Program-made: the position numbers and the translations under genes
Part shown: in pieces, positions 34,073 to 44,118 of the stretch
Numbering within the stretch: the stretch's first letter is position 1
Layout of the letters: every line of letters starts with the position of its first letter
Source: CAWFMO01 sp963817065
GTDB taxonomy: Bacteria; Actinomycetota; Thermoleophilia; Solirubrobacterales; 70-9
Assembly: GCA_963817065.1 (NCBI GenBank)
Contig: CAWFMO010000001.1
Location: 62,001 to 126,000, forward strand
DNA: 64,000 nucleotides
Direction of reading: 5' to 3'
The notes under the pieces: model-generated
What the model was told of the DNA's origin: nothing
Databases searched by the model: none
Seen by the model: the letters and a program-made list of their open reading frames with translations, nothing else

Positions 34073-34129
34073 TGTCTTTGTGCTACCGTCACCGCCGTTG
34101 TTTCCCAACTAAGTCAGTAAACAAAGACA
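34073..34129 (+). promoter_or_regulatory. Inverted repeat upstream of the sulfate transport operon
   Basis: TGTCTTTGT (34073-34081) and ACAAAGACA (34121-34129) are perfect inverted copies 39 bases apart. The first lies next to a TANNNT-type -10 candidate (TACCGT, 34084-34089); the second is 17 bases before the start codon. The AT-rich stretch contrasts with its surroundings. It may be an operator or a 5' leader hairpin; the convergent Rrf2 regulator is a candidate binder by context. Confidence 0.4.
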
Positions 34130-34146
34130 GAAGGGGATTGTGAAAC

Positions 34147-35191
34147 ATGTTCAATGACTCCAAGCCGCTGAGGCCGCGCTCGATCGTGGCCAAGCTCGGG
34201 ATCGCGGGGATCGCGCTTGCCGCGACGCTCGGGATCGCAGCCTGCGGCAGTGATGACGATGGCGGCGATGGCGGCGGAGAAGTCGCGCTCGTGGCCTATT
34301 CGACGCCGCAGCAGGCTTTCGAAGAGGGCCTCATTCCTGCGTTCCAGGAGACACCTGGCGGCGAGGGCGTCGAGGTTTCGACCTCGTTCGGCGCGTCCGG
34401 CGACCAGCGCCGAGCCGTCGAGGCGGGCCAGCCGGCCGACCTCGTCGACTTCTCGCTCGAGGTCGACATGCTCGCCCTCGTCGAGGCGGGTCTCGTGGAT
34501 GCGAACTGGAACAAGACTCCGACCAAGGGCATCGTCTCGAGCTCGGTGGTCACGCTTTCGGTCCGCGAGGGCAACCCGAAGAACATCCAGACCTGGGAGG
34601 ACATCATCTCCAGCGACGCTGAGGTGATCACCCCCAACCCGGCGACCTCGGGCGGCGCGAAGTGGAACATCATGGCCGCCTACGGCTCGCAGATCAACCA
34701 GGGCAAGTCCCCGGAGGAAGCCCTCGATTTCGTCGGCCAGATCCTCGACCAGACCACGGTCCTCGATGACAGCGCCCGCGATTCGGTCCAGACGTTCGCC
34801 AGCGGCAAGGGCGACGTCCTGATCGGCTACGAGAACGAGGCGATCCAGGCTCAGGATGAGGACATCCCGCTCGAGTTCGTGATTCCCGAGCAGACGATCC
34901 TGATCGAGAACCCGGGTGCCGCTGACCACCGAGGCGGAGAACGCCGAAGGCGCGCAGGCGCTGCTCGACTTCATCACCACCGATGAGGGACAGCAGATCT
35001 TCGCGGACTACGGCTACCGCCCGGTCGTCAAGTCGGTCCTCGACGCGAACGCGGACAAGTTCCCCGCGGTTCCCGGCCAGTTCACGATCGCCAGCCTCGG
35101 CGGTTGGGAGCAGGTCGACGAGGAGTTCTTCAACGACGAGAGCGGCAAGGTCACGGCGATCCTCCGCGACCAGGGCGCCCCGCTCGAGTAG
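34147..35191 (+). CDS. Sulfate-binding lipoprotein of ABC transporter, frameshifted
   Basis: The first frame (34147 to about 34916) has a lipobox (GIAAC, Cys33), VALVAYSTPQQAFEEGLIPAFQ and STSFGASGDQRRAVEAGQPADLVDFSLEVDM, and the ENPG end. The rest continues in another frame from 34916 (PLTTEAENAEGAQALLDFITTDEGQQIFADYGYRPV). One extra G in CCCGGG near 34914 accounts for it; without it the protein is 347 residues, normal for sulfate- or thiosulfate-binding proteins. It binds the anion outside the membrane and delivers it to CysT/CysW. Error in the sequence is likelier than a dead gene. Confidence 0.85.
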
Positions 35192-35209
35192 AGGGACGCA
35201 AGCACCTGA

Positions 35210-36052
35210 ATGACGCCTCCCGCAGATACAGCGGCAGCAACCCCGCCGAAGGTGGGCTTTCGAGCCCCCTTCGGCGGGGAGGCGCTCACCCGCGGCGTGG
35301 TGATCACATGGCTCAGCATCATCGTCCTGATCCCGCTCGCCGCGGTCGCGCTGCGATCGACCGAGGAGGGGATGAGCTTCTTCTGGAACGCGATCACCGA
35401 GCCCGAGGCGGTCTCGGCGATCAAGCTGACCGTGATCACCTCGTTCGTGATCGTGGTCATCAACGCGATCATGGGGACGCTGATCGCCTGGGTCCTGGTC
35501 CGCGACGAGTTCCGCGGCAAGCGGATCGTCAACTCGATCATCGACCTGCCGTTCGCGCTTCCGACGATCGTCGCCGGGCTGACGCTCTTGGCGCTCTACG
35601 GGCAGGACAGCCCGCTCGGCATCAACGTCACCTACACGAAGATCGCGGTCGGGCTCGCGCTCCTGTTCGTGACCCTGCCGTTCGTCGTCCGCGCCGTGCA
35701 GCCGGTGCTGCACGAGATCGACGACGAGATGGAGGAGGCGGCCGCCTCGCTCGGCGCCAGCAACGTGCGGATCTTCCGCAGCATCGTGCTCCCGAACCTG
35801 ACCCCGGCGATCATCGCCGGCTGCGCGCTCGCCTTCGCGCGCGCGATCGGCGAGTTCGGCTCGCTGGTCCTGATCACCGGGAACATCCCCTTCGACACCC
35901 AGGTCGCGTCCGTCTACATCTTCGGCAGGATCGAGAGCGACAACACGACCGCCGCCGCGGCGGTCGCCGTGCTGCTGCTCGTGATCTCGGTCCTCGTCCT
36001 CTTCCTGCTCAACCTCTTCGGACGCTGGAGGAGCCGTCATGAGCGAGCCTAG
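35210..36052 (+). CDS. cysT: Sulfate ABC transporter permease CysT
   Basis: The 280-residue membrane protein has about six helices and the ABC EAA-like loop EEAAASLGASNVRIFRSIVLPNLTPAI (about residues 180-206), which contacts the ATPase. Other family segments are LPFALPTIVAGLTLLALYG and ARAIGEFGSLVLITGNIP. It pairs with CysW to import sulfate or thiosulfate for cysteine synthesis. It starts 18 bases after the binding protein and its end overlaps cysW by 14 bases. Confidence 0.9.
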   Translation: MTPPADTAAATPPKVGFRAPFGGEALTRGVVITWLSIIVLIPLAAVALRSTEEGMSFFWNAITEPEAVSAIKLTVITSFVIVVINAIMGTLIAWVLVRDEFRGKRIVNSIIDLPFALPTIVAGLTLLALYGQDSPLGINVTYTKIAVGLALLFVTLPFVVRAVQPVLHEIDDEMEEAAASLGASNVRIFRSIVLPNLTPAIIAGCALAFARAIGEFGSLVLITGNIPFDTQVASVYIFGRIESDNTTAAAAVAVLLLVISVLVLFLLNLFGRWRSRHERA

Positions 36053-36932
36053 CCGCCTCTCCCGCTACGGAATGCGCGGGATCGCGCTCACCTATCTGGC
36101 GCTGCTGCTCGCGGTCCCGCTGGTGATGATCTTCATCAAGACGTTCGAGAACGGCATCAGCGAGCCGCTCGAATCGGTGACCAGCGAGGAGGGGCTGCAC
36201 GCCTTCTGGCTCACGATCCTCTGCGTCGGGATCGCCGTGCCGCTGAACACGATCTTCGGCGTCCTCGCCGCGCTCGTCCTCGTGCGCCAGAAGTTCTTCG
36301 GCCGCGGCGTGATCAACTCGCTGATCGACCTCCCGTTCGCGGTCTCGCCGGTCGTCATCGGACTGGCGCTGTTCCTCGTCTACGGGCGCGAGGGCTGGCT
36401 CGGGGGACCGCTCGACGACGCCGGGATCCAGATCATCTTCTCGACCCCGGGCTTGGTGCTCGCGACGGTCTTCGTCTCGCTGCCGTTCGTGGTCCGCGAG
36501 GTCCAGCCCGTCCTCCAGGAGATCGGGACCGACCAGGAACAGGCCGCCGAGACGCTCGGCGCCAACGCCTGGCAGACGTTCTGGAAGGTGACCCTGCCGT
36601 CGATCCGCTGGGGCGTGACCTACGGCATCGTGCTCGCGACCGCGAGGGCGCTCGGCGAGTACGGGGCGGTCGCGGTCGTCTCGGGCAAGATCTCGGGCCA
36701 GACCGAGACGCTGCCCCTCTACGTGGAGAACGAGTACACGAACTTCAATCTTGCGGGCGCCTATGCGGCGGCGATCCTTCTCGCGCTGCTCGCGATCGTC
36801 GTCCTCGTCTCGATGAACCTGATGAGAAGGAGAACCTCGGACGACGAGCGAGGGGTCGGGCTTCCAGCCCGGCTACCAGATCGCCGATCCGGCAAAGGAG
36901 GCTTGACATGGCTATCGCCGTTGACAACGTAA
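36039..36932 (+). CDS. cysW: Sulfate ABC transporter permease CysW
   Basis: The 297-residue protein parallels CysT: DLPFAVSPVVIGLALFLVYG (about residue 96), the coupling loop EQAAETLGANAWQTFWKVTLPSIRWGV (about 166-192), and ARALGEYGAVAVVSGKISGQTETLPLYVE. Six helices are expected. After the last helix (ILLALLAIVVLVSMNLM, about 246-262) the frame continues for about 35 polar residues into the start of cysA, longer than usual; the end overlaps cysA by 25 bases. Confidence 0.9.
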   Translation: MSEPSRLSRYGMRGIALTYLALLLAVPLVMIFIKTFENGISEPLESVTSEEGLHAFWLTILCVGIAVPLNTIFGVLAALVLVRQKFFGRGVINSLIDLPFAVSPVVIGLALFLVYGREGWLGGPLDDAGIQIIFSTPGLVLATVFVSLPFVVREVQPVLQEIGTDQEQAAETLGANAWQTFWKVTLPSIRWGVTYGIVLATARALGEYGAVAVVSGKISGQTETLPLYVENEYTNFNLAGAYAAAILLALLAIVVLVSMNLMRRRTSDDERGVGLPARLPDRRSGKGGLTWLSPLTT

Positions 36933-37930
36933 CCAAGCGATTCGGGGACTTCGTCGCCCTCGACGACGTCTCGATCGAGGTCCCGGACGGCGGGTTGACC
37001 GCCCTGCTCGGTCCCTCGGGGAGCGGCAAGTCGACCCTGCTGCGGGTGATCGCAGGGCTCGAGCAGCCCGACTCCGGCTCGGTCAAGATCCGCGGCGAGG
37101 ACACGACCCGGGTCCGGGTCCAGGACCGGAACGTCGGCTTCGTCTTCCAGCACTACGCCGCTTTCAAGCACATGAGCGTCTACGACAACGTCGCCTTTGG
37201 CCTCAAGATCCGCGGCAAGGGCGACGCCGAGATCCGCGAGCGCGTCACGCAGCTGCTCGAGCTCGTGCACCTGCAGGGCTTCGCGAAGCGGTTCCCGAAC
37301 CAGCTCTCAGGCGGCCAGCGCCAGCGCATGGCGCTCGCTCGGGCGCTGGCGGTGGAGCCGAACGTGCTGCTGCTCGACGAGCCGTTCGGCGCCCTCGACG
37401 CGCGGGTCCGCAAGGAGCTCCGCATCTGGCTGCGCCGCCTCCACGACGAGGTCCACGTAACGACGATCTTCGTCACCCACGACCAGGAAGAGGCGATGGA
37501 CGTCGCCGAGCAGATCGTCGTCATGAACGACGGCAAGATCGAGCAGGCGGGCCGGCCCAAGGATCTCTACGAGGATCCGGCCTCCGAGTTCGTGATGAGC
37601 TTCGTCGGCCCCGCTCACCGGCTCGGGGACGGCTGGGTCCGCCCGCACGACGTCGAGGTTCTGCACGCCCCGAACGGGCAGACGACCGAGGCGCTGATCG
37701 ACCGCATCGTCCACCTCGGGTTCGAGGTCCGGGTCGAGCTCACGCTCCAGGACGGCGAGCACTTCTCGGTCCAGCTGACCCGGGCCGAGGTCGATGAGCT
37801 CGAGCTCACCGAAGGCCAGATCGTCTTCGTGCGCCCCGCGCGTACCCGCCGCTTCAGCGGCGGCGCACCCGCGGAGCCGACGATGGACCAGGGCGCCGAC
37901 GGCCTCAGGGCCGAGAAAGTGGCCTCCTAG
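36908..37930 (+). CDS. cysA: Sulfate ABC transporter ATP-binding protein CysA
   Basis: The 340-residue ATPase carries Walker A GPSGSGKST (about residue 36), signature LSGGQRQRMALARALA (about 134), Walker B VLLLDEPFGALDARVR (about 154) and switch VTHDQEEAMDVAEQIVVM. The C-terminal TOBE-like domain (residues about 235-325: WVRPHDVEVL ... VFVRPARTRRF) matches the CysA group. The ATG follows AAAGGAGG at six bases, a strong site inside the cysW tail. It powers sulfate uptake with CysT and CysW. Confidence 0.93.
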   Translation: MAIAVDNVTKRFGDFVALDDVSIEVPDGGLTALLGPSGSGKSTLLRVIAGLEQPDSGSVKIRGEDTTRVRVQDRNVGFVFQHYAAFKHMSVYDNVAFGLKIRGKGDAEIRERVTQLLELVHLQGFAKRFPNQLSGGQRQRMALARALAVEPNVLLLDEPFGALDARVRKELRIWLRRLHDEVHVTTIFVTHDQEEAMDVAEQIVVMNDGKIEQAGRPKDLYEDPASEFVMSFVGPAHRLGDGWVRPHDVEVLHAPNGQTTEALIDRIVHLGFEVRVELTLQDGEHFSVQLTRAEVDELELTEGQIVFVRPARTRRFSGGAPAEPTMDQGADGLRAEKVAS

Positions 37931-37943
37931 AGATGTCGTCCTA

Positions 37944-38040
37944 GGGGCTGACCGAGCCGGCGAGGCTCACAACGGTCGCGTTGCCGAGGACGAGCGGCTT
38001 TCAGCGCGGCTCCCAGGCCTCCGCCGGCTCGGTCAGTTCC
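37944..38040. terminator. Long inverted repeat between convergent cysA and Rrf2 genes
   Basis: A 15-base arm (37948-37962, CTGACCGAGCCGGCG) is perfectly complemented at 38022-38036; two G-T and two G-C pairs extend it to 19. The loop is 59 bases and the second arm lies in the last codons of the Rrf2 gene. Position suggests a bidirectional terminator for the convergent genes. A smaller GAGCC/GGCTC hairpin is nested beside the first arm. Confidence 0.5.
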
Positions 38041-38462
38041 AGGACAGACTTCGGCAGCTCGCCGCTGACCAGGTCCGCGAGCGTCACCGTGTCGAGGACC
38101 TGGCGCAGGTTGGTCCGCAGCGCGATCCAGACCTTCTGCAACGGCTCGGCTTCGCCGCGATAGCGCAGCGCCTCCGGGCTCTCGCCCCTGACCGTCGCCA
38201 GCGGGCCCTCGACCGCGCGGATGATCTCCGCCAGGCTGACCTCCTCGGCCGGCTTCGCGAGCCAGTAGCCGCCGTCCGCCCCACGACGGCTGGCGATGAT
38301 CCGCGCGTGCTTGAGCTCGCCGAGGATGTTCTCGAGGAACTTGAGCGGGATCTCCTGCGCGTCGGCGAGCTCTTCTCCCTTGACCGCGGCGTCGGGGTCG
38401 GCCCGCGCGGCGAGCTCGATCGCCGCCCGGACCGCGTAGTCGACCTTGGCCGAGATCCTCAT
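38001..38462 (-). CDS. Rrf2 family transcriptional regulator (CymR-like)
   Basis: The 153-residue protein has the Rrf2 winged-helix: MRISAKVDYAVRAAIELA, the recognition region IPLKFLENILGELKHARIIASRRGADGGYWLAKPAEEVSLAEIIRAVEGPLA, and a C-terminal dimer helix. It contains no cysteine at all, so it cannot hold the iron-sulfur cluster of IscR or NsrR and resembles the CymR type, which senses cysteine status through a partner enzyme. It lies tail to tail with the sulfate operon and probably controls it; this is inference from context. Confidence 0.88.
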   Translation of the reverse strand: MRISAKVDYAVRAAIELAARADPDAAVKGEELADAQEIPLKFLENILGELKHARIIASRRGADGGYWLAKPAEEVSLAEIIRAVEGPLATVRGESPEALRYRGEAEPLQKVWIALRTNLRQVLDTVTLADLVSGELPKSVLELTEPAEAWEPR

Positions 38463-38519
38463 CGGCGGCCATTCTCCAGCATCGACGGGCGGCCCCGGCG
38501 TCGCCTCTAGGATTCGCGG

Positions 38520-38592
38520 GCGCCCTTAACTCAACTGGATAGAGTTCCGGCCTTTTAAGCCGGCGGTCCGGGTTCGAGTCCCGGAGGGCGCA
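38520..38592 (+). tRNA. tRNA-Lys (anticodon TTT)
   Basis: Acceptor GCGCCCT pairs with AGGGCGC; D arm AACTCAACTGGATAGAGTT; anticodon stem CCGGC/GCCGG with loop CTTTTAA (anticodon TTT); T arm CCGGGTTCGAGTCCCGG. Discriminator A, no CCA. It ends three bases before the convergent stop of the SBBP-repeat gene. Confidence 0.96.
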
Positions 38593-38595
38593 TCG

Positions 38596-41406
38596 CTACT
38601 TCGCCGTAAATCTTCCCTTCTTGAGGATCGTGTCGATCCGTCCCTTGCTCGTGAAGTCGTCGATCGCCAAGCGCCCTTCGAGCAGTCGAAAGGTGGTTGA
38701 TCGGGTCCCGCCGCTGCAGCGGTCGAGGGTCAGCCATTGGGTGCCGCGGACGGTCGCCGAGCCGCGCTGCCCGGTGGTCCTGAAGCGCCCGCTGGCCTTT
38801 CCCCACAGGCGGCGCGAGGCCGCCGCGGCGGAGCGTGCAACCGGCGCAATCGCTGACGCCCGGGCCGAGCGCTTCGCCCGCGCTCCGCGGCATTTGAGCT
38901 TCTCGACCAGCTTGGCCTCGAGCAGGCAGCCGAGATCGGCGGACTGCCTGACCTGGAAGATCCCGTCCCAGAAGGTCGCGGTCTCGTCGACCCCGTCGCA
39001 CTGCTTGGCGGTGATCCGGACGAAGCCGTTCCTGGCGTCGACGATCGAGCCGACCGGGATGATCCGCAGCTGCTCGAGGGGGACGAACTCGCCGCTGCCG
39101 GGAACCTGGACCAGGACCGTTCCCCCCGCCGGCTCGGCGATCACGCCGCTGCCGAAGCTCGGGGACGGCGCCGCCGCCGGAACCGCGGCGGGGGCGGGAG
39201 GCGGGACCTGCGTCAGCCGGGTGACGAATCCGTCGGGCTCGACCCCGCCGCCGTACACGGCGTCGAAGGCGCCGTTCGAGGTCGGGTAGTCGCCGGAGTA
39301 GGTGAAGCCCACGGCATAGGCGTCGCCGCTCGCGTCGACGTCGACGGCGGTCGCCAGGTCGACGCCCGTCCCGCCGAGGTAGGTGGCGCTCACGAGGTCC
39401 GCCGCCCCGCCGCCCGCGAGGCTGAGCCCGGCGACGAAGCCGTCGTTGCCGCCCCCGTTGAAGTCGGGGTCGAAGCCGCCGCCCGCCGGCAGGTCGGTCG
39501 AGACCGTGCTGCCGCTGAGATACGCGCGGCCGGCGGAATCGATCGCGATGCCGAGGCCGAAGTCGGCCGCGTTGCCCCCGAAGTAGCTGAAGTACGCGCG
39601 CCCGTCACCGGCGGCGTTGACGACGTGCAGATAGGCGTCGTAGCCGCCCTCCAGCGTGCCGTCGTACGCCCCGGCCGTGGTCTGGAGGTTGGCGCTGTTG
39701 GTGCGACCCACGACGTAGGCCTCCCCGGAGGCGGTCACCGCGACGTCTGCCGCAAAGTCGTCGTTACCGGCCCCGCCGATGTAGCCGGAGTAGATGAGTC
39801 CGCCGGCGCCGGCGTCGAGGTCGAGCTTGCTGAGAAATCCGTCTTCCTCTCCGGCGGCGACGTTGCCATGGATGATGTCGAAGCTGTTGGCGACGGTCGG
39901 GTACTGGGTCGGGTCGAACGGCGCGATGCCGGTGGCGTAGACATCGCCGGCGTCGTCGACGTCGACCGCGGTCGCCCGATCGAGCCCCCCGCCCCCGATG
40001 AACGTCGAGTAGTCGAGGTCGGCGGCCCCACCGCCGGCGGGGGTCAGCCGGGTGACGAAGGCGTCGGTCCCGCCGTTGAACGTGGCGTCGTAGGCGGACA
40101 GGGCGCCGGCGGTCGGGAACGTTGCGGAGCCCGTCTGGCCGGCGACGACGATGTCGCTCGAGTCCCAGGCGATCCCCCTCGCGATCTCACCGGCGGCGCC
40201 GCCGATGTAGGTCGAATAGAGCAGGTCGAGGCTCCCCGACCCCGCCGGGTCGAGGATCGCCGCGTAGCCGTCGACCCCGCCGGCGTAGGTGGTGTCGAAG
40301 GCGCCGGTGGTGGTCGGGAAGTCGCTCGAGCTCGTCTGCCCGGTGATCGCGATCTCGCCGCCGCAGCAGTTCAGATCGAGATCGAAGCCGGTGTCGCTGC
40401 CGTTGGTCCCGCCGAGGTAGGTCGAGTAGTCGAGGCCGGTGCCGCTCGCGTTCAACTTCGCGACGAACGCGGTCTGGCCTGCCGCCGGGTCGGTCTCATC
40501 GAACGACCCCGTGGTGGTCGGGAAGTCCGTCGCGAAGGTCGTTCCCGCCACATAGGCCTCACCGGTCGCCGGGTCGACGTCGATCGCGTCGAGCTCGTCG
40601 CCGAGCGCACCGCCGAGGAAGGTCGAGTAGACGAGCACCTGGGGGTCGATGACCAATGGTCTCGCTGCGTCGTAGTCACCGAGGCGGAACGAAACCGTCT
40701 TGCGGTCGACTTCGAACGCCGCGTCCACCCGGCGCCGCTCTCCGTCGATCGACTGGAAGGCGACGGGAGCGGTCTCGCGGATCGTCCGGCCCGCTGTACC
40801 GAGCAGGAGATCCCCGTTCGCGGCGACCCTCAGCGAGTCGGCGCCTGCGTAGCTGACCTGGATCCGGCCGGGGTCGGCGCCCGCCGCGAGCCGGAAGTCG
40901 TGCTCGAGCCGCCCTCGGCGCCCGTGCCAGTCGATGTCGATCCCCGGATAGACGCCGGCGTAGCGGACCCGGCCGTAGGTCGGTATGCCGGTGCGCCACT
41001 TGCCGGGGTCGTCGCCGACGAAGCTGCTGACCTTGCCCGGCAGGCGATCGACTCCGGTCGCCACCGGGCTGCGCGCACCCTCGAGCTCCATGCGCAGGAC
41101 GTTCCCGGTGCCCTTCGCGGGGGTCAGACTCAGAACCGCTCCGCCACCGGTCAGAAACAGCGTGTAGCCCGGCCCGCGACTGATGAAGTCCGCCCGCCGG
41201 TCGGTTCGGCCGGCGTTGGGCTCGAAGCTCAGCGGCAGCTCACCGTAGTCGCGCGCCGTCGCTTCCCGTTCCGCGCCTGGGCCGGAAACCGAGGGCGGCG
41301 GGTTCGCGGCGAGGATCAGAGCGAGCAGCAGCGCCATGCAGCCGCCGATACTCGCCGCCAGCAGTCCCGCCGGCCAAACGCCGGGGCCTGCCAGGCGTTT
41401 CGTCAC
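38596..41406 (-). CDS. Surface protein with SBBP-type beta-propeller repeats
   Basis: The 936-residue protein has a signal or anchor helix (GLLAASIGGCMALLLALILAA), an N-terminal domain (about residues 50-255: FEPNAGRTDRRADFISRGPGYTLFL ... PLVIDPQVLVYSTFLGG) known ahead of SBBP repeats, then about eight repeats of roughly 60 residues with the core YSTFLGG, AxDVDxxGxAYVxGxT and DFPTTxGAFD (about 250-730). A Pro/Ala linker and a beta-rich C-terminal domain of 190 residues follow. SBBP proteins are exported beta-propellers of unknown ligand. The GTG start overlaps the preceding small gene (GTGA). Confidence 0.85.
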   Translation of the reverse strand: MTKRLAGPGVWPAGLLAASIGGCMALLLALILAANPPPSVSGPGAEREATARDYGELPLSFEPNAGRTDRRADFISRGPGYTLFLTGGGAVLSLTPAKGTGNVLRMELEGARSPVATGVDRLPGKVSSFVGDDPGKWRTGIPTYGRVRYAGVYPGIDIDWHGRRGRLEHDFRLAAGADPGRIQVSYAGADSLRVAANGDLLLGTAGRTIRETAPVAFQSIDGERRRVDAAFEVDRKTVSFRLGDYDAARPLVIDPQVLVYSTFLGGALGDELDAIDVDPATGEAYVAGTTFATDFPTTTGSFDETDPAAGQTAFVAKLNASGTGLDYSTYLGGTNGSDTGFDLDLNCCGGEIAITGQTSSSDFPTTTGAFDTTYAGGVDGYAAILDPAGSGSLDLLYSTYIGGAAGEIARGIAWDSSDIVVAGQTGSATFPTAGALSAYDATFNGGTDAFVTRLTPAGGGAADLDYSTFIGGGGLDRATAVDVDDAGDVYATGIAPFDPTQYPTVANSFDIIHGNVAAGEEDGFLSKLDLDAGAGGLIYSGYIGGAGNDDFAADVAVTASGEAYVVGRTNSANLQTTAGAYDGTLEGGYDAYLHVVNAAGDGRAYFSYFGGNAADFGLGIAIDSAGRAYLSGSTVSTDLPAGGGFDPDFNGGGNDGFVAGLSLAGGGAADLVSATYLGGTGVDLATAVDVDASGDAYAVGFTYSGDYPTSNGAFDAVYGGGVEPDGFVTRLTQVPPPAPAAVPAAAPSPSFGSGVIAEPAGGTVLVQVPGSGEFVPLEQLRIIPVGSIVDARNGFVRITAKQCDGVDETATFWDGIFQVRQSADLGCLLEAKLVEKLKCRGARAKRSARASAIAPVARSAAAASRRLWGKASGRFRTTGQRGSATVRGTQWLTLDRCSGGTRSTTFRLLEGRLAIDDFTSKGRIDTILKKGRFTAK

Positions 41407-41759
41407 CGTGTCGTGACCTTCCCGTTGCTCGCCACCCTGATCGCCCCTCCCTTGCTTGTCTGACGGTCGCCTTCGCGGCGATCCTCAACTGCCGAAACGG
41501 TAGACGATCGCACCCGCTGCGGTTCCGCCTGCCCCGACGCGATCCAGATCGCGGCCGCGGCCAAGATGCATGCCCCGAGAGCGGCGAGGACAGCGACGAT
41601 CGGAACGCGGAGCCGCTCCGCCGAGCCGACCTGTGGTCCCCCTGCCTTTGGCGCTGTCCTCGCCTGCTCTCTCGGGGCATCCCCCATCTGCTCACGCGAC
41701 CCGTGGAACCACCTGCCGGTCGCCGAGCAACTTTGAAAGATGTTGACTCTCTCCTCCAT
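41403..41759 (-). CDS. Small single-pass membrane protein ahead of the SBBP gene
   Basis: The frame encodes up to 118 residues with one helix (VPIVAVLAALGACILAAAAIWIA) and a polar C-terminal tail likely outside. Its TGA overlaps the SBBP start as GTGA, which supports a real, coupled gene. The start is uncertain: ATG at 41759 or the later one giving MGDAPREQ. No family recognised; a chaperone or anchor for the surface protein is only a thought. Confidence 0.5.
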   Translation of the reverse strand: MEERVNIFQSCSATGRWFHGSREQMGDAPREQARTAPKAGGPQVGSAERLRVPIVAVLAALGACILAAAAIWIASGQAEPQRVRSSTVSAVEDRREGDRQTSKGGAIRVASNGKVTTR

Positions 41760-41786
41760 CGAGATCCATCAGATCACCGCGAGAGA

Positions 41787-41829
41787 GGCGTGACTGTGCC
41801 CGCCGTCACAAGGTGATCGAAGTCACGCC
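41787..41829 (-). terminator. Inverted repeat downstream of purH
   Basis: GGCGTGACT (41787-41795) is perfectly complemented by AGTCACGCC (41821-41829), 25 bases apart, between the purH stop and the start of the small membrane protein gene. As there is no T-run, a terminator for purH or an operator for the next genes are both possible. Confidence 0.35.
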
Positions 41830-41838
41830 CGGCCCAAA

Positions 41839-41871
41839 CGCATCCCCGGACGCGTAGCGGAGGAGATGCGG
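41839..41871 (-). repeat. Hairpin repeat, copy A (after purH)
   Basis: On the minus strand, directly after the purH stop, GCATCTCC and GGGGATGC form an eight-pair stem (one T-G) around a 14-base loop. Aligned without gaps to the copy at 54007 it shares about 25 of 30 bases, with GAGGAGATGC (plus strand) identical. It is the most diverged of three copies. Confidence 0.5.
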
Positions 41872-41872
41872 C

Positions 41873-43491
<1,619 letters not shown>

Positions 43492-43495
<4 letters not shown>

Positions 43496-44106
43496 TTGAA
43501 TCTCACCAGTCTCGGATTCCCGGGGTCGAGGCTAACGCGGCCGGCCGCGATCATGCGGATCGCCTCCGGCAGCAGCTCGTGCTCGACCGCGTGGATCAGC
43601 TCCTCGGTCTCGTCCCAGTCGCGGCTCTCGGGGATCTCGACAGCGCGCTGGAGGATGATCGGCCCCGAGTCGACCCCTTCGTCGACGAAGTGGACCGTCA
43701 CCCCGGTCACCTTCGAGCCGTGGTCGAGCGCCTGCTGCAGAGCCTCGAGGCCCGGGAACGAGGGCAGCAGCGCCGGGTGGACGTTGATCACCTTGCCGTG
43801 GAAGCGCTGCACGAAGGCCGGCGAGAGCAGCTGCATGTAGCCGGCGAGCACGAGCAGGTCGGCGCCGGAGGCCTCGATCCAGTCGCCGAGCGCGGCGTCG
43901 CGGGCCTCGCGGTCCGGATAGCCGTCGCGCTCGAAGACCGCGGTCTCGACCCCGGCCTCCCGCGCGCGCTCGAGCGCCCGGGCGCCGGGTTGGTCGGACC
44001 CGACCCCGGCGACGACGAAGCCGTCGCGGCCGTGGAGCTTGTCGAGGATCGCCTGCAGGTTCGTGCCGCCGCCCGAGGCGAGCACGACGATCTTGAACTC
44101 GCTCAA
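43492..44106 (-). CDS. purN: Phosphoribosylglycinamide formyltransferase
   Basis: The 204-residue enzyme formylates GAR with 10-formyl-THF. Motifs: VVLASGGGTNLQAILD at residues 8-23 for phosphate binding, LVLAGYMQLLSPAFVQRFHGKVINVHPALLPSFPG near 85-119 holding the catalytic Asn and His, and VTVHFVDEGVDSGPIILQ near 135 with the catalytic Asp. It follows purF by 12 bases and overlaps purH. Confidence 0.95.
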
Positions 44107-44118
44107 CTGAGCGTGGTC

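Noticed and set aside
39625..41463. Open frame of 612 codons on the plus strand opposite the SBBP-repeat gene
   Set aside because: It mirrors the repeats of the minus-strand gene, has no recognisable domain, and such long antisense frames are expected at this GC content.
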